From Elgaria multicarinata webbii (Eukaryota > Chordata > Lepidosauria > Squamata > Anguidae), in the NCBI RefSeq assembly GCF_023053635.1, contig NC_086180.1, forward strand, positions 5,523,206 to 5,587,205: DNA of 64,000 bases, written 5' to 3'. Position numbers and translations under genes: made by a program. This document shows positions 9,675 through 19,682 of the stretch, one piece after another (position 1 is the first letter of the stretch; each line of letters begins with the position of its first letter). Below the pieces are notes generated by a model. The model saw only the letters and a program-made list of their open reading frames with translations. It did not search any database and was not told the DNA's origin.

Positions 9675-9782
9675 CACTAAAAAGTCCCAGCTGTTTAAGC
9701 CTTTCTTCATAAAGAAGATGATCCACCACCATCCTAATCAATTTAGTTACACATCTTGGTACCTTTTCCAGCTTTGGCAGTA
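9675..9782 (-). mobile_element. Old CR1-like LINE fragment
   Basis: AAAGTCCCAGCTGTTTAAGC, CTTTCTTCATAAAGAAGATG and ACATCTTGGTACCTTTTCCAGCTTTGG resemble the complement of the internal CR1 block encoding LFSLEKR and ERLKELG, at much higher divergence than the other CR1 copies. Probably an ancient CR1/L3-like relic. Confidence 0.45.
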
Positions 9783-10365
9783 ATCTTTACTTAATTTAAA
9801 ACAAAGCTTTAAGCCAGAAGTTAATAACAAACATGAAATATACTTTTAAAAGGGGGGGGGACACAGTACAAAACAGGAAATCCAGATTAGAAATAGAGCA
9901 TAAGAGTGGGTGTGTACAGAGATGAGCATGTACATATGGCTCTTCTTCATATATGCATGCATTAACAGATAATGGCATTTCAAATGGATTTGACCCCTCA
10001 ATATATGCTGATTTTAATTTCCTTGGCTTAGGTATGAATCTGACTCACAGACTTTCTTGCAGACTTCTCAGGACGTTCCATGACATCAAATCTTGCTCTA
10101 CTTGTGTGTCAGCCTGGTGTCGTGAGGCAATGTAGTGAAGTGGTTGGAATGAGGAGACAGAGGTTGACAAATTGATTTTAGGTTGTGCGTAAGGTTTTTT
10201 AAGCATGTTGCAAGTGATCTCAGAATGTTGAGGAGGTGGAGGAAGGAAGAAAGGCCAGATAACATCAGCAAGGGTGGCCATGACACCCCTCTCCTGGTCC
10301 ATTTTAGCCTCAGAGATAAAAGCAGGCTGGATTAGGCCTGCCGGCTGAGGCTTCTTCCCCTCTTC
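9783..10365. other. Gene-free stretch
   Basis: No gene or assigned repeat was recognised. A short G-run lies near 9853. Confidence 0.45.
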
Positions 10366-10410
10366 TATAAAGCAACATGCACATTGATGGTGCTATATAA
10401 ATAACTTAGA
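10366..10410 (+). mobile_element. L2 (lineage a) 3' tail remnant
   Basis: ACATTGATGGTGCTATATAA followed by ATAA matches the 3' terminus of the L2 copy ending at 4425. The upstream part is missing or too decayed to see. Confidence 0.5.
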
Positions 10411-10439
10411 AGAGAATGCTACTATAGCTTTGAAGAACG

Positions 10440-10725
10440 TAAAACGTGCCCTGATGATAGATCAGACCGAGGGTCCATCTAGGCCAGCACTTTGTTCACA
10501 CAGTGGCCAACCAGCCATCGGCCAGGGATGAAAAAGCAGGACATGGTGCAACAGCACCCTTCCACCCATGTTCCCCAGCAACTGGTGCACACAGGCTTAC
10601 TGGCTCGAATGCTGGAGATACTACACAACCATCAGTAGCCCTTGATAGCCTTCGCCTCCAGGAATTTATCCAACCCCCTTCCAAATTGGTGGCCATCACT
10701 ACTTTTGATACATCAGGGATTTTAA
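10440..10725 (-). mobile_element. CR1-variant LINE 3' fragment
   Basis: On the plus strand it shows GATCAGACCGAGGGTCCATC, CACAGTGGCCAACCAGCCAT, CCCATGTTCCCCAGCAACTG and GGTGGCCATCACTAC in order. This is the exact complement order of the plus-strand copies at 725 and 25352. It carries the 3' UTR and the last codons of the RT frame only. Confidence 0.8.
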
Positions 10726-10785
10726 ACATGTGGTAAGGATCTCTAGGGTCCAATCCAGCCACACTCTTCGTAAAGGTGACAATGG

Positions 10786-11094
10786 TAGGGTGACCATCTG
10801 AAAAGGAGGACAGGGCTCCTGTATCTTTAACAGTTGCATAGAAAAGGGAATTTCAGCAGGTGTCGTTTGTATATATGGAGAACCTGGTGAAATCTCCTCT
10901 TCATCACAACAGTTAAAGATTCAGGAGCTATACCAGAGTGACCAGATTTAAAAGAGGGCAGGGCACCTGTACCTTTAACTGAGGAAATTTCACCAGGTTC
11001 TCCATGTATACCAATGACACCTGCTGAAATTCCCTTTTAAATACAACTGTTGAAGATACAGGAGCCCTGTCCTCCTTTTCAGATGGTCACCCTA
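10786..11094. mobile_element. Palindromic hAT-like MITE (family A), 309 bp, perfect TSD
   Basis: Ends TAGGGTGACCATCTG and CAGATGGTCACCCTA. The flanks GACAATGG and GACAATGG are a perfect 8-bp target duplication, the strongest single evidence for hAT-type transposition in this family. It has the four-arm nested inverted-repeat structure. It is the first of four copies in 1.6 kb. Confidence 0.93.
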
Positions 11095-11109
11095 GACAAT
11101 GGGTTTACC

Positions 11110-11429
11110 TAGGGTGACCATATGAAAAGGAGGACAGGGCTCCTGTATCTTCAACAGTTGTATTGAAAAGAGAATTTCAGCAGGTGTCATTTGTATCTAT
11201 GGAGAACCTGGTGAAATCTCCTCTTCATCACAACAGTTAAAACTGCAGGTGCCCTGCCCTCTTTTAAATCTGGTCACTCTAGTATAGCTCCTGCAGCTTT
11301 AACTGTTGTGATGAAGAGGGGATTTCTCCATGTTCTCCATATATACAAATGACACCTGCCGAAATTCCCTTTTCTATGCAACTGTTAAAGGTACAGGAGC
11401 CCTGTCCTCCTTTTCATAGGGTCACCCTA
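11110..11429. mobile_element. Palindromic hAT-like MITE (family A), 320 bp
   Basis: It starts TAGGGTGACCATATG only 15 bp after the previous copy and ends ATAGGGTCACCCTA. The flanks GTTTACC and GATTACC are a likely decayed target duplication. It has the full nested palindrome, with CTCTAGTATAGCTCCTGCAG at the centre. Confidence 0.9.
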
Positions 11430-11879
11430 GATTACCACACAATCCTTATTAAACATGGTGGATCCCTGCCATGGTACGCAAAGCCCTCCTGCCTCACACA
11501 ATGAAGGTGAGGCTGAGGCACATATGAGACCCGCTCAGTGAATGTTTCAAAGGAGAAGCACCCGTTTATTTCCTTCAGCCCTTCACAATTCTCTTTATGG
11601 GTGCTGTTTGCTAATGCACCCCTCTTCTCCCGCCCTTCTTTGGATGGAATTACAATGTACTTATGGCAAAGAAGTACAGACGGGAAGCTAAAGAATCATG
11701 GCCAGTTTGCAAGAGGGGGGATTTATTTGAGTCCAGATGGTTATCCTGTAGAAAATACAGCATCTGGCAAGTGATTGGTTAAGAAAGATTTACAGCTGTG
11801 GAGTCTTGCAAGCGGCTCCCTAGAATTGGAGAATCTGTAACCCTTTCCTTGCTCAGCTCCCAGGGAGGCAGTATAGTGC

Positions 11880-12050
11880 AGGGTGACTGTATGAAAAGGA
11901 GGACAGGGCTCCTGTGTCTTTAACCGTTGTATTGAAAAGGGAATTTCAGCAGGTGTCAGTTGTATGCATGCAGCACCTGCTGAAATTCCCTCTTCGTCAC
12001 AACTGTTAAAGCTGCAGGAGCCCTGCCCTCTTTTATATCTGGTCACTCTA
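11880..12050. mobile_element. Family A single-arm (half-unit) copy, 171 bp
   Basis: It begins AGGGTGACTGTATG and ends at ATATCTGGTCACTCTA, the sequence that forms the centre of full-length copies. It is therefore exactly one half-unit, itself an inverted repeat (CTCCTGTGTCTTTAAC against GTTAAAGCTGCAGGAG). It shows the half-unit either existed as its own element or was released by recombination. Confidence 0.85.
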
Positions 12051-12082
12051 GCTATACTCTTCCAGTTACATAGTCATTCTTA

Positions 12083-12389
12083 TAGGGTGACCCTATGAAA
12101 AAGAGGACAGGGCTCCTGTATCTTTAACCGTTGTATTGAAAAGGGAATTTCAGCAGGTGTCAGTTGTATGCATGAAGCACCTGCTGAGATTCCCTCTTCG
12201 TCACAATTGTTAAAGCTGCAGGAGCCCTACCCTCTTTGTATCTGGTCATGCTAGGCAGGGCTCCTGCAGCTTTCACTGTTGTGATGAAGAGGGAATTCCA
12301 CCAGGTGCTGCATGTATACAACAGACACCTTTTCTGTACAACTGTTGAAGATACAGGAGCCCTGTCCTCCTTTCTATATGGTCACCCTA
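12083..12389. mobile_element. Palindromic hAT-like MITE (family A), 307 bp
   Basis: Ends TAGGGTGACCCTATG and ATATGGTCACCCTA. The internal arms are as in other family members. The flanks share ATTCT, probably the remains of an 8-bp target duplication. Part of the right half has a short internal deletion relative to 28142-28461. Confidence 0.88.
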
Positions 12390-12408
12390 ATTCTGATAGT
12401 TACCAGAT

Positions 12409-12925
12409 AGAAAGGAAACAGTTCAGGGAGAGAAGGACCCTACTTGTTTTGGTACTAGTGTACAAAGCCCTAAACAACTTGGAACCAGGATACCTGAGAG
12501 AGTGCCTTCTTCTCTATCAATCTGCCCAGTCACAGATCATCTGAGGACATGCTCCAATGGGTTCTTCATGGACCTATGGCCCAATTGGAGTCCACCCAGA
12601 GAAGAGTGTGGTGTCCCCCTTTCCACAGAACTCCCGGTCTCTGGAGGTCAAGCAGGCACCAATACTGTGCTGTTTCCAGCACCTCTTGAAAACATCTTTA
12701 TTTCAGGAAGCCTTCCTTCATTGACCAGCCATGGTTTTCTCAGAATTCTGTTTCTTTTAAATACTAACACTAATAATACTAATTCTCATACTAATAATAA
12801 TTCGTAACATTGAATTTTTCTTCTTTAATCTTATCTTATCTCCTATTTTTATTGTCCACTGCTCCGGAATCTGTCTAGATGTGCAGTGGTATACAAATGT
12901 TGTAAATAATAAATAAATAAACAAA
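12409..12925 (+). mobile_element. L2-type LINE 3' end (lineage b)
   Basis: It encodes a decayed stretch with LVLVYKALNNLEPGYLREC, the same motif as the minus-strand copy at 14186-14918. A frame-shifted remainder of the RT C-terminus follows, then a 3' UTR ending GTGCAGTGGTATACAAATG and an AATAAATAAATA tail. Confidence 0.75.
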
Positions 12926-13140
12926 CGAAAAAACAAAAGAAATGGAGCTGGTCTTTTAGCAAAGCCGACGGGGTGGCCTTGCTTCCTATCATAGCTGGCC
13001 TTCCCTTGAGGTGGGGTGAATCCCACACTTCTGGCAGAGGATCCGTAAGGGTAGAGGATTGTGGCCCTCTCTGCATGTCCCACACCACCCTATGCCTCAT
13101 TCTAGACTGGGTAGCTGCTCTTGAAGGCACCAGGTAGGGG

Positions 13141-13221
13141 GGTCCTGGATTACAGGCTAGGAACAGAGAGATCTGGGTTCAAGTCTGAACTCAGACACCA
13201 AGCTGGGTGACCATAGGCCTG

Positions 13222-13267
<46 letters not shown>

Positions 13268-13402
13268 CTCTCTCTCTCTCTCCCTCTCTCTCTTTCAGCC
13301 TAGCCTACCTCATAGGGTTCTCTGAAGTATAAAACAGGAGAGAACAATGTACCCTGTCCTGAACACCTTGGAAGAAGAGCAGGATAAAAATGTAACGATA
13401 GA
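13141..13402 (+). mobile_element. Sauria-like tRNA SINE with internal CT expansion
   Basis: The order of blocks is that of the Sauria SINE of squamates: a tRNA-like head with GGGTTCAAGTCTGAACTC (B box), CAAGCTGGGTGACCATAGGC, CAGCCTAGCCTACCTCATAG, GGGTTCTCTGAAGTATAAAA and CACCTTGGAAGAAGAGCAGG ending ATAAAAATGTAACGATA. The A-box part is poorly preserved. Between CCTGCCTCTC and CAGCC the usual short CTCTCAG has become a (CT)n tract. This is the main taxonomic clue for a squamate. Confidence 0.8.
13206..13295. repeat. (CT)n microsatellite inside the SINE
   Basis: About 90 bp of CT dinucleotides with two CCC interruptions. It replaces the CTCTCAGCC block of the SINE, so it grew from an existing short CT run. 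Confidence 0.95.
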
Positions 13403-13964
13403 TACATATGTAAGTTTTCCAGTTCTTCATCCACAACATAATGAATTATCTTTCAAATACGCCATGATGAGAAAATGAAAGCTCAAGCCATGTTCAAAGA
13501 CGATGTGGGTGTATGAGGTCCCCCACCCCACCCCCAGTATGGGCACCACTATCTCCGTCTATCGGCCCAGGCACGGTCACATGAAAAACGTCATGTGAGA
13601 AAGCAGCCCACAGATCTGGAAGTGGAGAGGAATTTTCCTTGGAGAAAGTCAAGTGTATAGTGAGCAGCCTGAATGCTGTCAAATGTTGGGTCCCAATTTT
13701 GGAAGTCTCCAAGCGTCCTGTTTCCTGTGCCTGGTATATGAATAATGGAGTGTACGGAAGACGAGCATGGCAGCACGGGAGGTGAGAGAACCTCCTTCCC
13801 TTGCAAACTCTCTCGACAGATGCAATATTTGCTAATTGCATTTTGGAGCCGGGTGACTGTTCTAAAATGGGATGCTGCTGCCAACCAAGCATGCCATCTG
13901 TGTGTCCTTAGCCATCACAGGGCAGCTGGGCACACACCTTCAGGGGTCTGCAGAGGGCCCTGAG
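13403..13964. other. Gene-free stretch
   Basis: Open frames here have no recognisable domain. No repeat boundary was seen. Confidence 0.45.
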
Positions 13965-14035
13965 CCGAGTGTCTGGGCATCTACTCCATACATGGAAGTT
14001 CACAGGTTCAGTCCCCAAGACTTCCAGTTAAAAAG
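13965..14035 (+). mobile_element. tRNA-derived SINE fragment
   Basis: CACAGGTTCAGTCCCCAAGA followed by CTTCCAGTTAAAAAG matches the B box and the CATCTCCAGTTAAAAGG block of a common squamate tRNA SINE (better copy at 46868). Confidence 0.5.
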
Positions 14036-14185
14036 TTGGCTACGTCCAATTTTAGCACAGTTCCTTTTTCCCAGAGACTTGACCCACTAGAAACAAAGCC
14101 TGCTTTCACTGACAAGCCCTGCCTCTCACTCTATCGGCCCAGGCGCAGTCAAGAAAGAGAGATGGACAGAACTGTGGCTCGTCCT

Positions 14186-14918
14186 AGTATTGTACAAGAT
14201 AAAATACAATAAAAACAGAATAAAACACCTTAAAATAGATTTTTAAGAGCAAAATGAAAAGTGAACCGTGAACCATGGCTGGTCATTAAGGAAAGCCTTC
14301 CTGGAACGATGACATTTTCAGGAGGTGCCAAAAGGAATACAAAGTTGGCACCTGCCTGACCTCCAGAGGCAGGGAATTCCACAGGAGGGGGGCCACCACG
14401 CTGAAGGTTCTTCCCCTGGTGGATTCCAATCGGAGGATGGATCTAGGTGGAACCACCAGGAGCAGGCCCTCGGATGACCTCAGTGACTGGGCAGGTTGGT
14501 AGGGGAGAAGGCGCTCTCTCAGGTATCCTGGTTCCAAGTTGTTTAGGGCTTTGTACACGATTACCAAAACCTTAAACCTGGCCTGGTAGCAAATAGGCAG
14601 CCAGTGCAGTTCCTTCAACAGGGGAATTACATGCTGGAAAGGGGCAGCTCCAGGCAGCAACTGCCCTGCAGCATTCTGCACTAGCTCCAGCTTCCGGAGC
14701 AGCTTCAAGGGCAGCCCCACATAGAACGCATTGCAGTAATCCAATCTTGAAGTTACTAATGCCTCTACCACTGTGGCCAAGCTATCCCTGTCGAGGAGAG
14801 ATCAGAGTTGGCCAACCAGCCGAAGCTGCTAAAAGGCACTTTGAGCTGCTGTGGTCACTTGAGCCTCCAGCGACAGAGATGGATCTAAGAGTACCCCCAA
14901 ACTACGAACCTGATCTAT
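14186..14918 (-). mobile_element. L2-type LINE 3' end (lineage b)
   Basis: On the minus strand it encodes VRSLGVLLDPSLSLEAQVT, then after a break ALVTSRLDYCNAFYVGLPLK, LVQNAAGQLL, LLKELHWLPICYQARFKVLV, YKALNNLEPGYLRERLLPYQ, FSVVAPLLWNSLPLEVRQVP and a stop. These are the C-terminal blocks of an L2-clade reverse transcriptase. The terminal codons KMSSFQEGFP differ from lineage a. The 3' UTR runs to about 14186. Confidence 0.85.
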
Positions 14919-15038
14919 AATGCATACCCAGCAGAAACATGTCCTGCATCTCTCAACCAAGTTGGGAATAGCTGCTCTAAAGTGTGGGGAAATAGCTTGA
15001 ACAACCATTAAGGTCAAGGAGTGAAAGATTTTATTTTC

Positions 15039-15039
15039 A

Positions 15040-15082
<43 letters not shown>

Positions 15083-15083
15083 G
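15039..15083. repeat. (CA)n-(GA)n compound microsatellite
   Basis: About eight CA units are followed directly by about fourteen GA units. Confidence 0.9.
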
Positions 15084-15364
15084 TGTGTGAGAGGTGTGTT
15101 ATGAAACAGGAAAACCGTTTGCTTGGTTTTCCAATGTCCAGGCACATGCCTAGAATACTACTTCTAAGAGTCTTAATCCCAGAGATAGAGCAAGACAGAG
15201 GCAGCGAGGGGATTAACTTTATGAATGAGGAGTGGCTGGAAGTATTATGAAATTGGCAAGATGTGGGTACGCCAAGGGAGCGCTTGGGTGGTGGTAGAAG
15301 TGGTGAGCCCTGGAGGTGGAAATGAAAGAGGAGGAGGAGGAGGAAAGGAAAAGAAGGAGAACAG

Positions 15365-15365
15365 T

Positions 15366-15405
<40 letters not shown>

Positions 15406-15827
15406 TTACATTTTTATACCGCCCAATAGCCGAAGCTCTCTGGGCGGTTCACAAAAATTAAAACCACAGTAAAACACCCAAAAGTTTAAAACACAATTAC
15501 GAAATACAGTATAAAAAGCGCAACCAGGATAAAACCACACAGCAAAGTTGATATAAGATTAAAATACAGAGTTAAAACAGTAAAATTTAAATTTAAGTTA
15601 AAATTAAGTGTTAAAATACTGAGTGAATAAAAAGGTCTTCAGCTGGCGACGAAAGGAGTACAGTGTAGGCGCCAGGCGGACCTCTCTGGGGAGCTCGTTC
15701 CACAACCGGGGTGCCACAGCGGAGAAAGCCCTCCTCCTAGTAGCCACCTGCCTCACTTCCTTTGGCAGGGGCTCACGGAGAAGGGCCCCTGTAGATGATC
15801 TTAAGGTCCGGGTAGGTACATAGTAGC
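15365..15827 (-). mobile_element. L2-type LINE 3' end (lineage c) with TATT tail
   Basis: Complement order: a TATT tetranucleotide tail (15366-15408), ATTTTTATACCGCCCAATAG, CCGAAGCTCTCTGGGCGG, an A-rich UTR, then the last coding blocks (GGCGCCAGGCGGACCTCTCT, GAGCTCGTTCCACAACCG, the complement of the LWNELP region). It is truncated just upstream of that block. The CGAAGCTCTCTGGGCGG motif is shared with 24227, 49362 and 54100. Confidence 0.8.
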
Positions 15828-15836
15828 ACTTTTATC

Positions 15837-16112
15837 ACTAGGCTCATCAACACAAAGCAGGATATTCCACTATGAAAGCGGTATGAAAGGGGTATATAAA
15901 AGGCAGGAGCCACACTGCTGCTTTATAGCGGTATTGAAGTGCACTGCAGGATCTACACTACTGCTTTATGGTGGTACTGAAGTGCACTGGAAACTGTTGG
16001 GGCCCATTGACTCATCTACACCAAGCAGGATGTAACACTATGAAAGTGGTATGAAAGCACTATCTGGTCTGTTTCATGGGCCCCAACAGTTGTCAGTGCA
16101 CTTCAGTACCTT
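15837..16112. mobile_element. MITE (family E), nearly complete
   Basis: Repeated in both orientations are CACTATGAAAGCGGTATGAA, GGATCTACACTACTGCTTTA, AGTGCACT and GGGGCCCATTGACTCATC. The second half mirrors the first (GGGCCCCAACAGTTGTCAGT). The second, split copy lies at 61737-62195. The shared GGATCTACAC and GGGGCCCA blocks suggest kinship with family D. Confidence 0.65.
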
Positions 16113-16164
16113 GCTATTTTCACTTTTACTTTTACCTTGTTATTTTCACTGAAGCGCTTGTGCT

Positions 16165-16310
16165 TCTTGTTTTGTTTTCTTAAAAAAATGGCCGCCGCAA
16201 CGGGTGTGATGCCCGGGACATCGCGTGGCCCATGTGGACTGAGGGGGAGGATCTCACGATTAGCATATCATGAGATCCTTCCCCTCACCTCCCCTGGCGG
16301 AGACATGCCT
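16165..16310 (-). mobile_element. Harbinger-like MITE (family B) fragment
   Basis: TCTTAAAAAAATGGCCGCCG, then GGGGGAGGATCTCACGAT and ATATCATGAGATCC, is the complement of the left part of the family B copies (compare 6489-6600). The right half is missing. Confidence 0.6.
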
Positions 16311-16524
16311 TTTAGGTCTGGATGTGGAAGGCAAAACAGATCTCTCTGGACAAATAGGTCAACAAGGTGGTACAAGGAAAGATGTGAACTAGGAAATGTG
16401 AACTAGGCCCCGGAACAGAGCAGGCAGGGTGCTAGGAAAGGATCACGAGCAAAGGTCTCGGAAGCCAAATGAACCCCAGGTTGACATGTCTGAACAACGC
16501 TGTAGCAGCATCACCTCCAGGTGG

Positions 16525-16587
16525 AGAGAACGCTGGACTAGATGGACCTTTTATCTGATCCTGCAGGGCACTTCTCATGTTCTTAGG
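16525..16587 (+). mobile_element. CR1-variant 3' tail fragment
   Basis: CGCTGGACTAGATGGACCTT, CTGATCCTGCAGGGC and CTTCTCATGTTCTTA are the last about 60 bp of the CR1-variant 3' UTR. Confidence 0.65.
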
Positions 16588-16733
16588 TGCTGCTTTAAAG
16601 AAGGTAGACATTTTCCTTAGCGTTCACATGCTCCCATGAAAGACCACCCAAGAGATGCCTTTTCTGCTGGGTTTTGTAAATGGCGGGGAGGCTCAGGCCT
16701 ACTTCAAATGATCTCCATTAGCTGTACCATGGA

Positions 16734-17053
16734 TAAGGTGACCATATGAAAAGGAGGACCGGGCTCCTGTATCTTTAACAGTTGTGCAGAAAAGGGAATT
16801 TCAGCAGGTGTCATCGGTACACATACAACACGTGGTGGAATTGCCTCTTCATTTCAACAGTTAAAGCTGCAAGAGCCCTGCCCCCTTTTGTATCCGGTCA
16901 CTCCAGTACAGCTCCTGCAGCTTTAACTGTTGAAATGAAGAGGGAATTCCACCAGGTGCTGCATGCACACCGATGACACCTGCTGAAATTCCCTTTTCTA
17001 TACAACTGTTAAAGATGCAGGAGCCCTGTCCTCCTTTCCATATGGTCACCCTA
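16734..17053. mobile_element. Palindromic hAT-like MITE (family A), 320 bp
   Basis: Ends TAAGGTGACCATATG and CATATGGTCACCCTA. Flanks ACCATGGA and ACCTTGGA match 7/8 as a target duplication. It has the full four-arm structure. Confidence 0.92.
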
Positions 17054-17069
17054 ACCTTGGAGAGTCAGT

Positions 17070-17452
17070 GGCCTGGTTCAGAGGACACTCTGGGCTTTGT
17101 GGTTAGCTTAACCATGTTCAGCTGTGGTTAACGCTAACCACCTGACAACACTTTTAACCCTTTTGTGGTTAAGTTTTCCTGAGTGAGCCTAACCACAATT
17201 GCCTGGTTCAGACAACACACTAAACCATGCTGCTTCACCACAAAATGGATAATGCATGGTTAATGCATTCCATTAACCATTTTGTGGTTAAGCAGCATGG
17301 TTTAGCGTGTTGTCTGAACCAGGCCAATGTGGTTAACGGGGCAGATGGTTAGGGAAAACGTGTGTCAGATGATACCGTAAACCATGGTTAAGCATTCCGT
17401 TAACCATTTTGTGGTTAAGCAGCATGGTTTAGCGTGTTGTCTGAACAGGGTC
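17070..17452. mobile_element. Palindromic MITE (family I), nested inverted repeats
   Basis: The outer arms start GGCCTGGTTCAGA and end GTCTGAACAGGGTC. Inside lies a second complete palindrome at 17201-17334, from GCCTGGTTCAGACAACAC to GTGTTGTCTGAACCAGGC. Both use the block CTAAACCATGCTGCTT / AAGCAGCATGGTTTAG and the motif TTAACCATTTTGTGGTTAA. The 17375-17447 arm repeats the inner right arm almost exactly. It is non-coding. The superfamily is not determined because no clear target duplication is seen. Confidence 0.75.
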
Positions 17453-18084
17453 ACAGTCAGGCAAACTGGTCAGAGTAATGGGAAATGCCCTTCTGAGAAA
17501 CCCCGGAAGGCTGGGTCGGGACCAGGCCTTCACCTCTGGATTAAATCCATGCTCCCCCTAATTAAATCCTTGTTAACCCCTTTGCTTCCACAAATTGATT
17601 TTCCAGAGTCACCCTGACTGTACTTCTATAAACAGGGGGTTACAAGATGCAGGGAAGGAGGCAATGCATAAATCAGACGATTGCCCTTAGTAATAACACG
17701 TTGTGGGGGTCATTTCCTCTTTAGTCTCCTGCATCTACTAAAGGAGCTTTTAAAAGCAGCTGTTGGTAACCGAAAGAGTGGAGCCAGATGTGACAACAAC
17801 AGGCCTTATAATAAAACGGCACAATGCTAATGAAAAGCGTCCATAATAAACTCGAACTGCAGGGTCTCCTCCAGAACCTGGCCGTGGTGCGGCGACATTT
17901 GCCAGGTGGCCATTCATCCTTCCGTAGAGGCTTGAGTCATCTCCTCCGACAGTTGTAGGATGAAAACGGATTTTCTTGGGTGGGCAGGAGGAGAGTAGGT
18001 GATTTTATTCTCTGGACGAGCTCCCTTGATGGTAATGTGGATTATTTCACTGCCATTAGAATGTGCTAAGCCAATCCAGCTGCA
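17453..18084. other. Gene-free stretch, possible conserved non-coding sequence
   Basis: No repeat family was recognised. The part at 17660-17890 is free of low-complexity sequence and rich in AT-core motifs (AATAACACG, TTATAATAAAACG, ATGCTAATG). It looks unique and could be regulatory, but the sequence alone cannot show conservation. Confidence 0.3.
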
Positions 18085-18705
18085 TGGGGGTGTGCACCAG
18101 CCCCCCAAACCGCTTCGAGGCCTGATCCGGAACTTTCAGATTGGGTCTGAACCGGTTCGCGCCTATCCGACCCTCCCCCGACCCACTCCGGATCGGATCC
18201 TGGAGTGAGATCCAAAGGGTTGGATCATGATTCGCCCGCCATTTCCCCCCCCTTCCCCACTTATTTGCCTCCACAGTGGAGGGCAGGTAAGTGGGGAAGG
18301 GGGGACAAAATGGGGGGGGCGAATGAGTCCCCTTCCCCTCTTACCTGGCTCCACCATCCACCGCCACACAGAACACAACAGCAGCGGGCAGCGGAGCCAG
18401 GAAAGGCACACCTACACCACCACCACTTACCTGCCCCTGTTGCGGTCCGGCGGCAGCTTCAACTGAGGCCTGGAGCCTCAGTTGAAACCACCGCCGGACT
18501 GCGACGGAGGTAGGTAAGCCCCCCTCCTCCCACACTGACCTTTTTTTCAGAGCTCCGGATCGAGGCAAAGGATCCGTTTTGTCTTGGTCTGCTTCATCTC
18601 GATCCGCAGCTCCCCCGACCCGATCCGTCTTCGCCTTTGTCGGAGACAAATCAGGCCGCTCCACTATCGCTTCTACAAACCGAAGCGAAGCGGAGCACAG
18701 CCCTA
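18085..18705. mobile_element. GC-rich hAT-like MITE (family G)
   Basis: The left end TGGGGGTGTGCACC is eroded; the right end GGAGCACAGCCCTA matches the family. The interior contains CGCTTCGAGGCCTGATCCGG and its mirror, a CAACTGAGGCC...CCTCAGTTG hairpin, and repeated GGTAAG / CTTACC motifs on both strands. No clear target duplication remains. Confidence 0.7.
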
Positions 18706-19353
18706 TTAATTAATGTGACAGGGGGGGGCAGATTTTTGTCCCAGAGTCCTACTCTGAATTCAGCACTGAGCGTAGTTCATTTGGTAGGAAAGCAGACCTC
18801 ACTAGTGGGGTTGCTGCTGACATTTTGCATCAATTGATATTCATGGTGGATTTGGAGTGGGGGTGAGTGTCCCTCCTTGGTAAAAACATCTGAGGTAAGG
18901 GAAAAGAGTCCTGGTAAGACTTCTCAATGTTCATTAGGCTGGGTCTCCAACACGATGCCCACAGATGTCAGTGTAGCCATAGGAACTTCTCTTCACGCCC
19001 GCCGCCAGGCTCCTCGCTCGTCCTGATTTTTAGTTTATTTATTTATTTTATTAATTGGGTTTTTTTAACTGTGAGGCTGACATGCAGCAAGGCAAAGTGC
19101 GGCTCTCCAGCACCTTCTTGATTTGGGTTCAATAGAGTGTTTGATGCTCAAAAAGCCTCCCTCCCGCCCACCCACCTCCGCCTCAGCCATGAGTTCTTGG
19201 CAGAGTTACCCTTCTTTTTTAGTCTCACCAGTTTGACTTCTGGAAAATGAGGGTTTTGTGACCGGCCATGCCCACCACGGCATCCATTTATGCAAGCCAC
19301 TTTGTGCAAGCGCCCACAACACTTTTATCAAACTTTACAAATGTGCCCACTCA
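18706..19353. other. Gene-free stretch
   Basis: A short TTTA tract lies at about 19030-19050. No gene or assigned repeat was seen. Confidence 0.45.
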
Positions 19354-19682
19354 TAGGGTGATCATATGGAAAGGAGGACTGGGCTCCTGTATCTTTAACA
19401 GTTGTATTGAAAAAGGAATTTCAGCAGGTGTCATTTGTACATATGGAGAACCTGGTGAAATTTCCTCTTCATCACAACAGTTACAGGTGCAGGTGCCCTG
19501 CCACCTTTTAAATCTGGTCACTCTGGTATAGCTCCTGCACTTTAACTGTTGTGTGGTTAACTGTTGTGCAGGGACTTTCCCTAGGTTCCTCATATATACA
19601 AAGGACCCCTGCTGAAATTCCCTTTTCAATACAACTGTTAAAGATACAGAAGCCCGGTCCTCCTTTTCATATGGTCACCCTA
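19354..19682. mobile_element. Palindromic hAT-like MITE (family A), 329 bp
   Basis: Ends TAGGGTGATCATATG and CATATGGTCACCCTA. Flanks CCCACTCA and CCCACCCA match 7/8. It has the four-arm structure, with a small local duplication of TTAACTGTTGTG in the right arm. Confidence 0.92.
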
